NCBI RefSeq assembly: GCF_025698545.1
Contig: NC_068575.1
Location: forward strand, 26,175,480 to 26,239,479
DNA: 64,000 nucleotides
DNA from: Gossypium raimondii
Taxonomy: Eukaryota > Streptophyta > Magnoliopsida > Malvales > Malvaceae
Direction of reading: 5' to 3'
A model generated the notes under the pieces. That model did no database searches. It was not told the origin of the DNA and saw only the letters and a list, made by a program, of their open reading frames with translations. The position numbers and the translations under genes were made by a program. Of this stretch, positions 38,201 to 49,427 are shown piece after piece. Position 1 is the first letter of the stretch, and each line of letters opens with the position of its first letter.

Positions 38201-41200
38201 TGGGGCAGACTTTAGGTAGCATAGAATGCGAAAGATAGCTTGCATACGAGGCTCTCAAGGATCATGCATATACTGACTTACCAAACTGACTGCTTATGCT
38301 ATGCCAGGTCTAGTGTGTGAGAGATAAATTAGTCTACCAATCAGTCTTTAATATATTTCTTTATCCACTGACTCTCCTATTCTAACTTGCAACTTATGAT
38401 TGTTTTCTATAGGTGATTCTGCAGGTTTGCATCCCATCATACATGTCCCAGTCAAAAGGTCTAGAATGTATTTTTTTTTAAGATATGAAGATTTCTTTCT
38501 TAAATCTGGCAACTTCAATTCCCAGGAAATATTGTAACTTCCCTAGATCTTTTATTTCAAATTCTTAAGCCAAACATTGTTTCAGTCGAGCCATTTCTTT
38601 CTCATCGTCTTGTGTCATCAATATGTCATTAACATATACAATAAAAAAAGTGATCTTACCTTTGCAATGTTTTGTAAAAAAGGTATGATCAACATTGCTT
38701 TTTTTATAACCAAAAGTGATAATAGCTTTGCGGAATCTGTCAAACCATACGTTGGGAGATTGTTTCAATGCATACAAGACTTTTTTTAATTTGCATACTT
38801 TCTCTTGCATTTTTGCATCATCAAATCCAGGAGGAATCTCCATACATACTTCTTCTTCTAAGTCTTCATGTAGGAATGCATTCTTCACATCAAATTGTTG
38901 TAGGTTCCAGTCAAGGTTGGCTGTACAAGATAACAAAATTCTAGTGGTGTTCATTTTGGCAACAGGGGCAAATGTCTCTTTGATAGTCTACTGTACCTTT
39001 TAATCAAACTATCAGACTTGTGTTTCACAGTAAACACTTTTTACATCCTTCCAAATTCTTATCTATTGGAGGAGTTACTAGCTCCCAAGTCTCATTCTTT
39101 GTTAGTGCTTTCATTTCTTCAACCATGACTTCTTTTCACTTGGGATCTTCAAATTTTTCACGTCAATCCTGTGGAATAGACACAAATGATAAAGACAAGG
39201 TAAAAGCTTTATAGGGAGGGGACAATGAATCATAAGAGATAAAGTTAAACATAGGGTGTCTAATACAGTATCTAACACCTTTTCTTTGGGTAATAGGTTT
39301 ATCTAAATCATTAGGGGTTAACTTACTAGAAGAGGAATATTTGGGTAACTAACCAAAAGAGAAAGATTCTTGGCACATAGTAGGTTGCATGACAACTTCT
39401 TCTGTTCTAAGCCTTCTTGAATACTTCTTTAAATCCGGTTTGTCCAAACACCCAACAATCTCCTTTTGAACAGTAGTCTCCCCCTGAGTAGTAGCTTCCC
39501 CTTGAACAATGGTGTTTTCTGGAATAAGGTTTTCAATAGTTACTGAGTAAAGTACCAATTCTTCTCTCTCATTGTTCTTTTGAAGAGGTGATTGAGTTAT
39601 ACCATAGAAGGGTTTAGTTTCTCTAAATGTAATATCCATACTAACGAAAGTTTTTCGTGAATACCCAATGAACATGCATTTAAGGGCTTATGGATCTAAT
39701 TTGTCTGTTTCCCGATCATGGACATAATAGACACATCCAAATATCCTGGGAGGAACAATATAATTATTTTCACCTTGTAAAGTTTCCAAGTGACTTTTGA
39801 AATTAAGGGTTTTGAGTGACATTCTATTAATAAGGTAGGCAGTTACAAGAATAAGAGATCTGGCGACATCTAGCAAATGTCTATTTTTCCTTTCAGTAAC
39901 CCCATTCTGTGAACTAGTATTGGGACAAGTTGTTTGATGAATTATCCCATAAGACACCAAATAGGTATCAAAATTGTACTTTGTACCATTGTCAGTTTTA
40001 AAAAACTGCATCTTAGCATCAAATTGAGTACACACCATTTTATGAATAGACTAGAAGCATGTAAATACATCATTTTTCGATTTTAGCAAATACGCCCAAG
40101 TCATCCTAGTGCAGTAATCAATAAAAGTAACAAACCACCGATTACTAGATAATGACATATCTCGAGTTGGACCCCAAACATCAGAATGAATAGTCATAAA
40201 AGGAGTATTACTTCTATTATTTCTCAAAGGATAGGAATTTTAGTGTATTTAGCAAACTCACTAGCTTCACAAAAGAATGAATCAAACCAAGTTTTTGAAA
40301 ATAATTTGGGATATAACTTTTCCATAACAAAAAATGATAGGTGTCCTAACTGCTTATGCCACTACATTATTTCTTAGTTGATAACCTTATTACTTCCAAA
40401 AAAAGGCTTGAATAGATTCACTACTGCTCTCCAACATATATAAGCCATCATGCAATCAATCATTGTCAATCTTTTTCCCTGTTTGAAGGTCCTGGAATAC
40501 ACAATGATCAAGAAAAAAACTCAATTTTGCAATTTAAGGTATTTGTGATGGCTTTAACAGATAAAAGTTAACCGGAAAATGAGAGACATGTAGTACAGAG
40601 GATAGTTTAATATTGGGTGTACAGTTGACAGAACCTGATCCAATTAAAGGAGTAAAAGACCCATCGACTATCTTGACACTTTCTTTTGTTTTAGTTGGAA
40701 AGTAGTTTAAAAAATTTGTAGAGGAACCTGTCATGTGTCTATTCGCACCAGAATTAATAATTCATGAGTCAGTATTAATATAAGTATTAAAGACATCACC
40801 CGACTTTACAAAATTGGATGTTGGATTCGAGGGGTTATTATAAATAATATATTTTTTAATTCTGCCATTTTATCTCTAAAAAAAAGCACCACAAGAGTCA
40901 ATAACAGTAAGGAAGACCGGGGAAACACTAACAAAGCCAACGGTGGTGGTCGGAGAATTAAACTCGATGGATGTGAGCTGCACGCGCTGACTCGTGAGAG
41001 AGAATGCCGGAGCTGCGGGTGGCGTGTGAGAGCCACGCGCAGGGAATTTGGTCATCGGATTTTGAGGTTTCATCGAAGATAAGACTTCGGCTTTGTTGAA
41101 GGGGGCAGTGAAAAAATATAGGTTGAAAAATGGAGAGTACCAAGTTTGATTTTCTAAGATTTGGGAATTTCGTAAAAAAATAGGCTCCCCTGGATTCTCA

Positions 41201-44200
41201 AGCTACCATGTTGATAATAGGAATCCTTTTCTCTTGTATATTCCAACAAAAAAATCTGCACGGCTATTTATACTAAAAGAGTAGGCCTAACTAAAGAAAC
41301 ATAATCAATATATTAAATCTATAATCCTAATTTTAAGCTAATCTAATCCCTAAAAATCAATAATGAGATTAGTTGAGATAAATTGTCTACAGTTAAGCCT
41401 ACCAAGTAGCCTAAGATCATGATAATTACACATCTATAGCTATTCATAATTTACAATCTGTAACAAGTATCAAGTATCAAGTTTATCAGATTGTCTATGC
41501 AGTCTTTGTTGTTCCCATTTTGGATAAACTCAGGTTCAGCATTTCTCTACCTCGACTTGTGGCCTTTCCTCTCTAAGAGGTGCTTTATTATGTTTTTCAA
41601 CTCCTAAATAGTTTGAACGAAGATGTTATGTGTGAGGAACTTCTTTTTCTATTCTCTCTTTACTTGTAGCTATTACGATTGCTTTATGTCTTTAGGAGAT
41701 TCTTTGTTTTTTTTTCATATGAAAATTCATAATTAATCTTAATGATGCTGATGTTCACCCCTTTTAGCAATACGCTTCTTATATCCCCTAAGCTAATTGT
41801 TATATTCCTGGTTGTTCAGGTACTGCAAGGGCTTGAGGTAGCAACAAATTGTGTTGATGACATGGATGAATGGTTAGGCATCTTCAATGTTAAATTACGA
41901 CATATGAGAGAAGATATTCAGTCGGTAGGGAACCTTCTTTTGACAGTCTGTTAATATGTAGGATCCTTTGTTTTCTTCCTGTCTAGTCTGTCGTCATTCC
42001 ATAATCTACTTCAAGTTTGCTGCTAATTTTATCATTCAAACTAAATAATGAAGATATGAACTATATATTAATGACTTCAACATGTGACATGGCTTCTTAG
42101 CATGGAACTTATTTTCACAAAATTACAGATAGAAACCCGCAACAACAAGTTAGAGGTACAGTCTGTAAATAATAAAGCACTCATTGCAGAACTTGATAAG
42201 CTTGTTGAACGATTTCATTTCCCTTCTGAGGTATGTCATCCATTGCTATAATTTTGTTTAGACTTTAGCAAAGGTATGTAGCCTGTATTCTCCTAACAAT
42301 TTTATTGTTGGTTGTAGTATGCATCATGTCTGACAGGAAGCCAGTTTGATGAGGCTAGCGTGCCTCAATATGTTGAAGCATGTGAATGGTTAACTAATGC
42401 TTTACATGGCCTTGAAGTACCTAATTTGGATTCTACTTTTGCAAACATACGAGCTGTATGGATTCCCCTCTCATTTCCCTCAGTTTCTACAGTTCTGTAG
42501 TTAGTCAAATTATACAGTGATTATGTGGCACATGACTAGCTTAACACATGCTGCTTACTTTGATGTCACTTAAACTTTGAGCTTTTTAGAACTTTTACTT
42601 TCAGTAACTTTCTAGCAGACTAGTATTGCCACTGGATCTGGATTTTTATGGTCCTTTAAGAAAAAAAGTAGCTTCTGTTTGTTGTGCCTACATTTTAGGT
42701 TAGAGAGAAGCGGGCAGAACTTGGAATACTAAAAGCTACTTTTGTCCGTAAAGCTTCTGAGTTCTTGAGAATCTGCTTTGCCACTTTGGTGGATTTTATG
42801 ATTAATGACAAAAACTATTTTTCTCAGGTATTTACTTCATGTTATTTCATCTTGATCATAACCATAAACAATTTCCTAAATGTTGTTCACCTGCTTGATT
42901 TTAACAGCGGGGACAGTTGAAGAAGCCTGATCATGCAGACTTGCGGTATAAGTGCAGGACGTATGCCCGCCTTCTGCAACATTTAAAGGTCAAAATGCAG
43001 ATCAAGTCTAAATCTCCATTATTGTGTCTCAGTCATTCTAATAATTTTGTCACTGCTCATTCTCAGATTCTTGATGGTAACTGCTTGGGTCCTTTGAGGA
43101 AAGCTTATTGTAGCTCCCTGAACTCACTTCTGCGCCGAGAGGTTGGAACTCAAAATGAAATATTCAATCATCTAGAAAAGAAGTGCCTCCTTATTTGATC
43201 TTTATGTTGGTTACAGTGCTTGATAATTAGTTAAAATTCTGTTTAGGCTCATGAATTTGCCAATGAGCTTCGTGCTAGTACAAAAGTATCAAAAACTCCA
43301 AATACTTGGCTGGAAACTTTCACAAGTGGCAATCAAAGTGCGAATAATGCAGACACTTCTGCAGTTTCTGATGCTTATGCCAAAATGCTGACAATTTTTG
43401 TTCCACTACTTGTAGATGAGGTTATAGTCCATTCTACACTAATTATACACGAGATTACATGCATTTTTAAGTTTTAGATTTTTAAAATTTAATTCTTTCA
43501 TGGCTCAAACTGCAGAGTTCTTTCTTTGCACATTTCATGTGCTTTGATGTTCCTGGGCTTGCTCCCCCAAGAGATGAGAGTGGATCATATGATGCTGATG
43601 ATGCTGATGATGATGATGATGATGATGATGAGGATGCGGATGATGATGATGATGATGATGATAATGATGATACCAATAATGTCGATCAGGGAAGTAGGCC
43701 CGTTCATGACAATGATAGCAAAGCTGGTAATTATTTCTCTTGTGCCTTCATAATTTGTGGTAATAAATCTCCTTTCCTATAGTTCAATTTCTGACCAATG
43801 GAAACTATTTTATTTTGCTAGGTAAAAATTCTCCAGATTTGCTAGCATTAAATGAAGCACTACAGGATTTGCTTGATGGAATTCAAGTATGTAATTATGT
43901 TGGAGCCTTTTGCAGATAGATTTGATGTTGCTCCTTGTTATGTTTGTTATTTATTTTCTGGAACCAGAATTATATTTTAAATTATGAATGCCTTCCGAAG
44001 TTTTGGTACTTGTATTAATACTCATTGTTTTCAGTTGCTTGCATGATCTTATTATTTAGTTCATAGTGCTTGTTCTTGTTTCTGATTCCTTATGGTGTTG
44101 CTTGGTCGCACTCTGTTTACAATCTCAATTTCCTGTTTTTCTGGATTACAGGAAGACTTTTATGTTCTAGTTGATTGGGCTTACAAGATTGACCCTTTGC

Positions 44201-46647
44201 GTTGCATATCCTTGCATGGGGTAACAGAGCGCTATCTATCTGGCCAGAAATCTGATGCAGCAAGATTCGATGCGTGTCCTCCTTGGTGACCTGGAATCAA
44301 AAATTTCAATGCAGTTCAGCCGGGTAAAATATATGGAAACTGAAAATTTCTCACCTTTCGCATTTAGTATGAATCTAACATGTTTAAGCTGCAATTAAAT
44401 TTCTCACCTTTTGCATTTAGTATGATCTAACATGTTTAAGCTGCAATTAAATTTGTAGTTTGTTGATGAGGCGTGTCATCAAATTGAAAGAAGTGAGCGT
44501 AACGCACGACAGACAGGGGTCTTACCATACATCCCTCGGTAAAGTGAATGCCTTTGTGAGAATTCAGTGCGTGCTGCAAATTTGAGACCCTGATAAAACA
44601 GCAAAGGAGAAAAAAAACAAAATAAATGTAGTAGATTTCAGTTAATGGTTTGAAATGTTTCTATAAATTATCAGCATACTATAAATTTTATTTTCAAAAC
44701 AGCTAGGTTTAGTATTCTTACATGATGCTCTATCATTTACTTGTATTGTGCCTAAGGTTGTACTTCTGTTGGTTGTAAATAGCTCATATGTTCTTATGCA
44801 CAGCTTTGCAACTCTAGCCACTCGCATGGAACAGTACATCCAGGGACAATCTAGGGACTTGGTTGATCTAGCATACACCAAATTTGTAAGTCCTGTTTTG
44901 AGTCTGGTATCCTTTTTGATTTTCTGACTAAGTTAATAATGTGGTTAAGTGAGCTTGTGATGAATAATACAGTTCTCTTAGCATCATGATAAGACTTACA
45001 TGTACTAAAGTTTGGTTTTGCTACTATACAACAAACTTTTGCATGAAGTAGACTGATAAGTCACTCATGTATGGCCTTTTGAGCTACTTTTGTGGATGGG
45101 TAATAAGTACAATCACCTTCCCTGTATGGTCTATTTGGATCGTTTGTTATCCTTTCTTTTCTTTATAAGATAAATTTTTCATATTATGGTACCAAATCAG
45201 CTCATTTTTCTTTTTATTTTGTAAATTAATTATGTTAGTATCTTTAGAATGTGTATAGTTATTACTGAAAAATATTCACAGTGGAAATATTGTTTTGCAG
45301 GTTAGCATTATGTTTGTGACTCTCGAAAGACTTTCACAAGTTGAACCAAAATATGCTGAAATATTTCTTTTAGAAAATTATGCCGCTTTTCAGAATAGGT
45401 CGGGATCTTCTTGTCTCATTTTGTTCCTATGACCAACCGGATATAATATTTCTTTAGTTTCCTTGATGGCAATTCTTCTCCCTCTCCATTCATGTTACAG
45501 CTTATATGACCTGGCCAATGTTGTGCCCACTTTAGCCAAATTTTATCACCAAGCAAGTGAAGCATATGAACAAGCATGTCAACGTCATCTCAGCATGATA
45601 ATATACTTTGTAAGTAATCCATCTTGGTGGCTTTTTCTTTGCTTTATTCATTACTGTTAAGGAGTGATGTTAAGTAGTTGAGGAGATACTGTTAAACCTT
45701 TTATGTTATGACTCGTCTTTAAAAATGTTTTCCTTTTGCAGCAATTTGAACGACTTTTCCAGTTTGCTAAAAAGATTGAGGATTTAATGTTTACTATTTC
45801 ACCTGAAGAGGTTAGCATGCTAATGATAGGATTTTTTCTAATACTTAATTAAAGCACCGAGTTTCATCAAATAGCTCCTCAGGAGTATCTATCCAACTTT
45901 TGACTAAATATACAGAACAAGGCTTGACATGCATGGTATTCCCATCCAGTATTTGGACATAGCCCGAATCCCATGATAAAAAACCTGAATCATTTTTTTA
46001 AAATAATTAAATGAGTGCCAGCAATTATCTTCAGACATTTGTGAATTGTTAGCAAATAAATGATTTTGCCAACTGTCCCCCACAAATTTCAGATTCCTTT
46101 CCAGCTTGGATTGTCTAAAATGGATCTCCGGAAGACATTAAAATCCAGTTTAACTGGGGTGAGTTGATCAACAACTTTATGAACATAATGGTCTTGGTTT
46201 CAAATGATGGAATCTATATCGGCTTGTCTTACAGGTTGACAAGTCTATTGCTGCAATGTATAAGAAGTTGCAGAAGAACTTAACATGTGAGGAGCTTTTA
46301 CCCTCTTTGTGGGACAAGTGCAAGGTATGTTAACTTCTATTTTCAAAAACAGCTCAAGGCTTTAGTTTTTTTTGTCGAAGCTGTTAATGAAATGCGCTGA
46401 GAAAGAGCATTACAAGAACCCAGGTGAGTTGTCAGGGTGAAAGGAGGAAGTTTTAGGTTGCTTCAACTTGTTAGGTGCTGATTTGGTGATATATTACCAG
46501 TTTCTTACTAGTTTTACATCTTACAAAATTTGACAGAAGGAGTTTCTGGACAAATATGATAGCTTTGCCCAACTTTGTGCTAAAATTTACCCTACGGAAA
46601 CAATCCCGTCAGTGACTGAAATGAGAGATCTTCTTGCTTCAATGTAA
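29240..46647 (+). CDS. SEC3: Exocyst complex subunit SEC3, 25 exons, frameshift in exon 17
   Basis: SEC3 is a subunit of the exocyst, which tethers secretory vesicles at the plasma membrane; its N-terminal PH-like domain binds phosphoinositides. The product closely follows Arabidopsis SEC3A: MAKSSADD start, [29 protein letters not shown] (PH-like part, about residues 70-150), [20 protein letters not shown], then a long Sec3 C-terminal region ending LLASM. Exons: 29240-29450, 29814-29884, 30636-30716, 31376-31443, 31620-31722, 32036-32181, 32762-32879, 41820-41924, 42129-42230, 42318-42455, 42699-42827, 42908-42988, 43067-43141, 43247-43420, 43516-43726, 43822-43886, 44152-44323, 44459-44538, 44804-44885, 45301-45398, 45501-45609, 45742-45810, 46093-46158, 46235-46324, 46537-46647. 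All introns start GT and end AG, and phases agree. Without one extra A at 44270 the CDS is 917 codons plus stop (Arabidopsis SEC3A is about 887). As written, the frame ends at 44287-44289 after 671 codons. Confidence 0.93.
33125..33442 (-). pseudogene. Copia A RNase H C-terminal fragment
   Basis: A frame of 105 residues contains [15 protein letters not shown] and [20 protein letters not shown], the conserved tail of copia RNase H. It runs into the 3' LTR. Upstream catalytic parts are missing, so it is a relic. Confidence 0.8.
33616..33900 (-). pseudogene. Copia A fragment between integrase and reverse transcriptase
   Basis: It contains [18 protein letters not shown], matching the [11 protein letters not shown] block that follows the integrase core in copia polyproteins. 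The neighbouring integrase core and reverse transcriptase are not found. Confidence 0.7.
34884..35111 (-). pseudogene. Copia A protease-region fragment
   Basis: It contains [17 protein letters not shown], like the LxNVLHVPxLxxNLLS block downstream of the copia protease active site. The frame is broken on both sides. Confidence 0.6.
36107..36279 (-). repeat. 3' LTR of copia B
   Basis: On the minus strand it begins TGTTGAGAATC, straight after the purine-rich AACTTAAGAGGGAG. The left limit (TGAGGAAAAACTC at 36107) is a best guess. Confidence 0.55.
36308..37790 (-). pseudogene. Copia B reverse transcriptase and RNase H, broken
   Basis: Minus-strand pieces are 37389-37697 ([19 protein letters not shown], the start of the reverse transcriptase), 36785-37327 (active-site [11 protein letters not shown], then [17 protein letters not shown]) and 36308-36709 (RNase [21 protein letters not shown]). 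The pieces are separated by frame breaks. The catalytic YVDD is intact but the polyprotein is not. Confidence 0.85.
37800..38990 (-). pseudogene. Copia C reverse transcriptase and RNase H, broken
   Basis: Frame 38565-38954 holds [20 protein letters not shown] and a mutated active site, YVND in place of YVDD. Frame 38051-38245 holds the RNase H start ([18 protein letters not shown]). It is a diverged second copy of the domains seen at 36308-37790. Confidence 0.8.
39349..40038 (-). pseudogene. Copia C integrase and linker fragments
   Basis: Frame 39688-40038 contains [12 protein letters not shown] and [20 protein letters not shown], the second Asp and the Glu of the integrase DDE triad, but the first Asp lies outside any intact frame. 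Frame 39349-39675 is the post-integrase linker ([10 protein letters not shown]). Confidence 0.8.
40534..41143 (-). pseudogene. Copia C protease-region and gag-end relics
   Basis: Frame 40534-40734 has a [26 protein letters not shown] piece typical of the region around the copia protease. Further upstream (40806-41143) there are only short overlapping frames rich in Ser and Pro that I cannot assign firmly. Confidence 0.5.
41209..41465 (-). repeat. 5' LTR of copia C
   Basis: On the plus strand it runs from TGTTGATAATAGG, next to the primer-binding region, to ATCTGTAACA. The ends TGTT..AACA fit an LTR of about 257 bp. Its partner LTR is missing or replaced. Confidence 0.55.
43591..43671 (+). 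repeat. GAT microsatellite coding for poly-Asp in SEC3 exon 15
   Basis: GAT repeats with a few GCT, GAG, GCG and AAT interruptions encode an Asp-rich loop ([16 protein letters not shown] and onward). Arabidopsis SEC3 has a shorter acidic stretch at the same place, so the run is in frame and probably length-variable. The identical run is at 54620-54700 in the second unit. Confidence 0.95.
44270..44270 (+). other. Single extra A in SEC3 exon 17 (frameshift)
   Basis: Copy 1 reads AGATTCGATGCGTGTCC; copy 2 (about 55298) reads AGATTCGTGCGTGTCC. Copy 2 gives [13 protein letters not shown], as in other plant SEC3 proteins. Copy 1 gives ARFDACPPW and a stop at 44287-44289. Confidence 0.9.
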
Positions 46648-46920
46648 AGGGAGAGAATTTTGCTCTGTATAATCTTCTTTTTCTTTTTGGTTCTATTTGG
46701 AGTAAGAGCTGTAATTGTTTCATGTTGTTACTGTTATAGACAATTTCTTCCTATGTTTCAGTTTATTGGAATTTATCCATTCAATTCATTCTTTGCCGGA
46801 TAGAAGTTACTGTTGTACCATTGTGAATGTAAAATGTTGTTTGCCAGTCTGCTTTAACTTACATGTTCTGTGTGGTTTGTATCGTTGTGAATGTGATAAT
46901 TCTAAAGCTCATTTTTAAAA
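46648..46920 (+). other. Probable SEC3 3' untranslated region
   Basis: T-rich, transcribed-looking sequence follows the stop at 46645-46647. The small frame 46715-46918 is not conserved-looking. No clear poly(A) signal could be singled out. Confidence 0.5.
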
Positions 46921-48765
46921 TAAAAAAAGATAATTACGAAGAAAATATTCCAACCATTAACTTTGGTATGGTACAAGTGTGGTTCATCATGTTGGTACAC
47001 AGTAATCCACATACCGCTTGAATCAATAATCTTCCCCTCTTAACATTTTTGATAAAACTTTCCTAACACTTCCCATGCAAGGCATGCATTAAAGTTAAAT
47101 GAAAACATCATCCTACGAAATGAACTTAAACCTTAAAGCATCAAACAAATCCAATAAAATGAATCAATCCGAGTCGGGAACATAATGTAAATCCCCCTGG
47201 AGAATATGGAGAAATCTGACTTCAGCCTTATATATATATATGGTAGATGTTAAAGCAGAAGAAATGCTCTCCCCCTAGTTGCCAAATGAAACACAAAACA
47301 AATTACTTATTTAAACCCGAATAATCTAAATTAAAAACTTTCCTTCTAAGTGTAAATGTAATGGTCGATTGCTTCAATTAATAATTAGTAACTAGGATTT
47401 TAGACAAGATGATTAGGAATGATCGATTGCTAACCATAGATCCCTAGTCTCTCAACTCGTTTCATACTCCATAATTTGCCATTAAATCACAACTCTTACT
47501 TATTTGCCTAGCACACGTTGAGTCTCAACTCTTACTACTTAGCGAGTTTGGTTGATTTAATCAACTAAGGCAACAATTTTCACTTAGCACTAAGTTATAC
47601 CTATGATTGTCGAGCATAAGTATAATTAAGCACACAAAATCAAACTAATAATTCACATTCCATCATTAACCAATTTAACTCTTAATCACATAATTGCCAA
47701 TCTAGTTAATCAACCACATGTGAATTTAGAACCTTTCTTGATTCACCCAAAACAACAAGCTTATTTATCAACATCATTAAAGCGCAGAAAATTCAGAGAG
47801 TAAGATAAGAAATACTCAATATAAAAGTTGAAATATATTTATCTTCATTCGAGAATACTTGCCCAATGGAAAATATTCTTTTCACTTAATATTCGTTTCC
47901 AATTGAGATTGAAAGAAAGTAAATTACTAAGAAACTAACCTAAATCTAATTGCAATGAAAATTCTATAATTACTAGTCTAAGAATTGCAAGGAAATAAAG
48001 AAAATGCTCTCTAAAATTAACTAAAGTAGCTAACTCTCCTAGCTTATCTAAAACTCTCTAGAAAAACTCTAGATTTCGCTGAAAGTTCAGTATTTATATC
48101 TAAAAAATGAACACCAAAATACCCTTAATGAAATGGCAATTCTGCCTTTAGATCACGAAGTTGGCTATTGGTTCCATAATTTGCCTTTGACCTAGGCTCG
48201 AGTAACTACTAGTCTAATTATCTACCCTTGATTGTCACGATGCAAAGTGTGCAGCATTGCGCCGTCCTCCATTGACTTTCACTATTAAACCCTTTTACAT
48301 TGGGCATAAGCTTCAATAGTTACATGAAAGTTGCAACAATCTCTTTTTACTATTAAAGCGTTCATTACTGTAACTCTTGATTCTTCTCCTTTTAGCATAT
48401 GCATGAATTTAAATTATCTCTAAACATGATTAACACTATAATAAACAAAATATGCTAAAATTATGCAAATATAGTACCGCCTATCCTAGACTGTAAAGCA
48501 TTGTAATTTGACTTGAAATCAAGCTCAAAATTAGGGTGAAAGTAACCAAAAAGGTATAACAAATATGTGCCTGTAAGCTACCCCACACTTAGCCTTTTGC
48601 TTGCACACAAGCAAAATCACTATACACTGACACCCATTAACAAATAGCATTGCCCTTTAGCCCTAAAGCATTTTAAATGTCAAAATCTTAGTAGTGAGTA
48701 AAATCGATGCTATAAATGCTAAAATGAATGTGAACACAATAGAACTAACTAAAGATATTAAAAAG
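46921..48765. other. Repeat-like intergenic sequence, no gene
   Basis: AT-rich, without ORFs, with phrases such as CTACCCCACACTTAGCC that I associate with LTR-type plant repeats. No element boundary could be set. The same sequence is at 57951-59796. Confidence 0.4.
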
Positions 48766-49427
48766 TGTTGGAATGGTTGGTTATATAGTTCTCGTGTACT
48801 TTATTCATGTTGATCTATTACAATTACTTAGAAAGATGACAAGCAAAACTATTAACTTTAGACTTTAGAGATTTCATAAACACCAAAATACAAGGAGACA
48901 ATGCTTAAACAAAACCTCACATCAAAGGACCAACAATAGACACAAAATGTTATAAAGAACATAAAATCATAAATCAGATCTCGCCATGTCAAGTCATCAA
49001 GAACAAAACAAGAATAAAACTATAGAAGCGGAAGCATACCTCAATCCATCAATTCCTTGAAGTTTTTCCGGATCTTGGGATTTGATCTTCCAAATTAGCA
49101 CACAAGAAAATCGAGAATATTTGTTCTCTCTTTCCCAAAGATGGAATATTAGAAAAGTTATTTTATGTGTGATTTGGGGACCATAACCTAATATATATAA
49201 TTTTGGCACATTAGCTCTAATTTCTAATTAGCCCATCATTAAATAGAAATTGATTAGAACTTAATTACTAAAGTATCTACACATATTTGACCCATACTTT
49301 ATTTAATAATTAAATCCCAATAAACCTTAACCTAATTAGATCACTTTTTATTTGGGTTAACCTATCATGATAGTAAATAATAATAGGTAATTACTTTTAT
49401 TATATGTGATGTCCATATTTTCCAACA
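48766..49427 (-). repeat. 3' LTR of copia element D, copy 1
   Basis: The plus strand starts TGTTGGAATGG and ends TTTTCCAACA, so the ends are inverted copies. The minus-strand purine tract CCAAGTGGGAGAT lies directly inside. No matching 5' LTR occurs before 53913. Confidence 0.8.

Larger units (their letters stand above)
36107..41465 (-). mobile_element. Chimeric copia block B/C in SEC3 intron 7
   Basis: Read on the minus strand it has a 5' LTR (41209-41465), gag and protease relics, an integrase piece, one reverse transcriptase/RNase H (C, about 37800-38990), then a second reverse transcriptase/RNase H (B, about 36308-37790), and a 3' LTR (36107-36279). The two LTRs are not clearly alike, and the pol end is present twice in diverged form. 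The block therefore joins two related elements, by nested insertion or recombination. No target duplication was found. The primer-binding region reads TGGTAGCTTGAG, lacking a few bases of the usual site. Confidence 0.7.
32880..41819 (+). other. SEC3 intron 7, 8.9 kb, holding two copia blocks
   Basis: The phase-0 intron runs from GTATTC (32880) to GTTGTTCAG (41819). Host intron sequence remains at 32880-32963, about 35981-36106 and 41466-41819. The rest is two minus-strand retrotransposon blocks, opposite to the gene. Confidence 0.9.

Noticed and set aside
36107..41465. Perfect target duplication for the B/C copia block
   Set aside because: The flanks (TGCAT on the left, AGTAT on the right) do not match, so a single-element insertion could not be shown.
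43526..43753. Met-rich ORF and Ser-rich antisense ORF over the GAT repeat
   Set aside because: They are other-frame readings of the microsatellite that encodes poly-Asp in SEC3.
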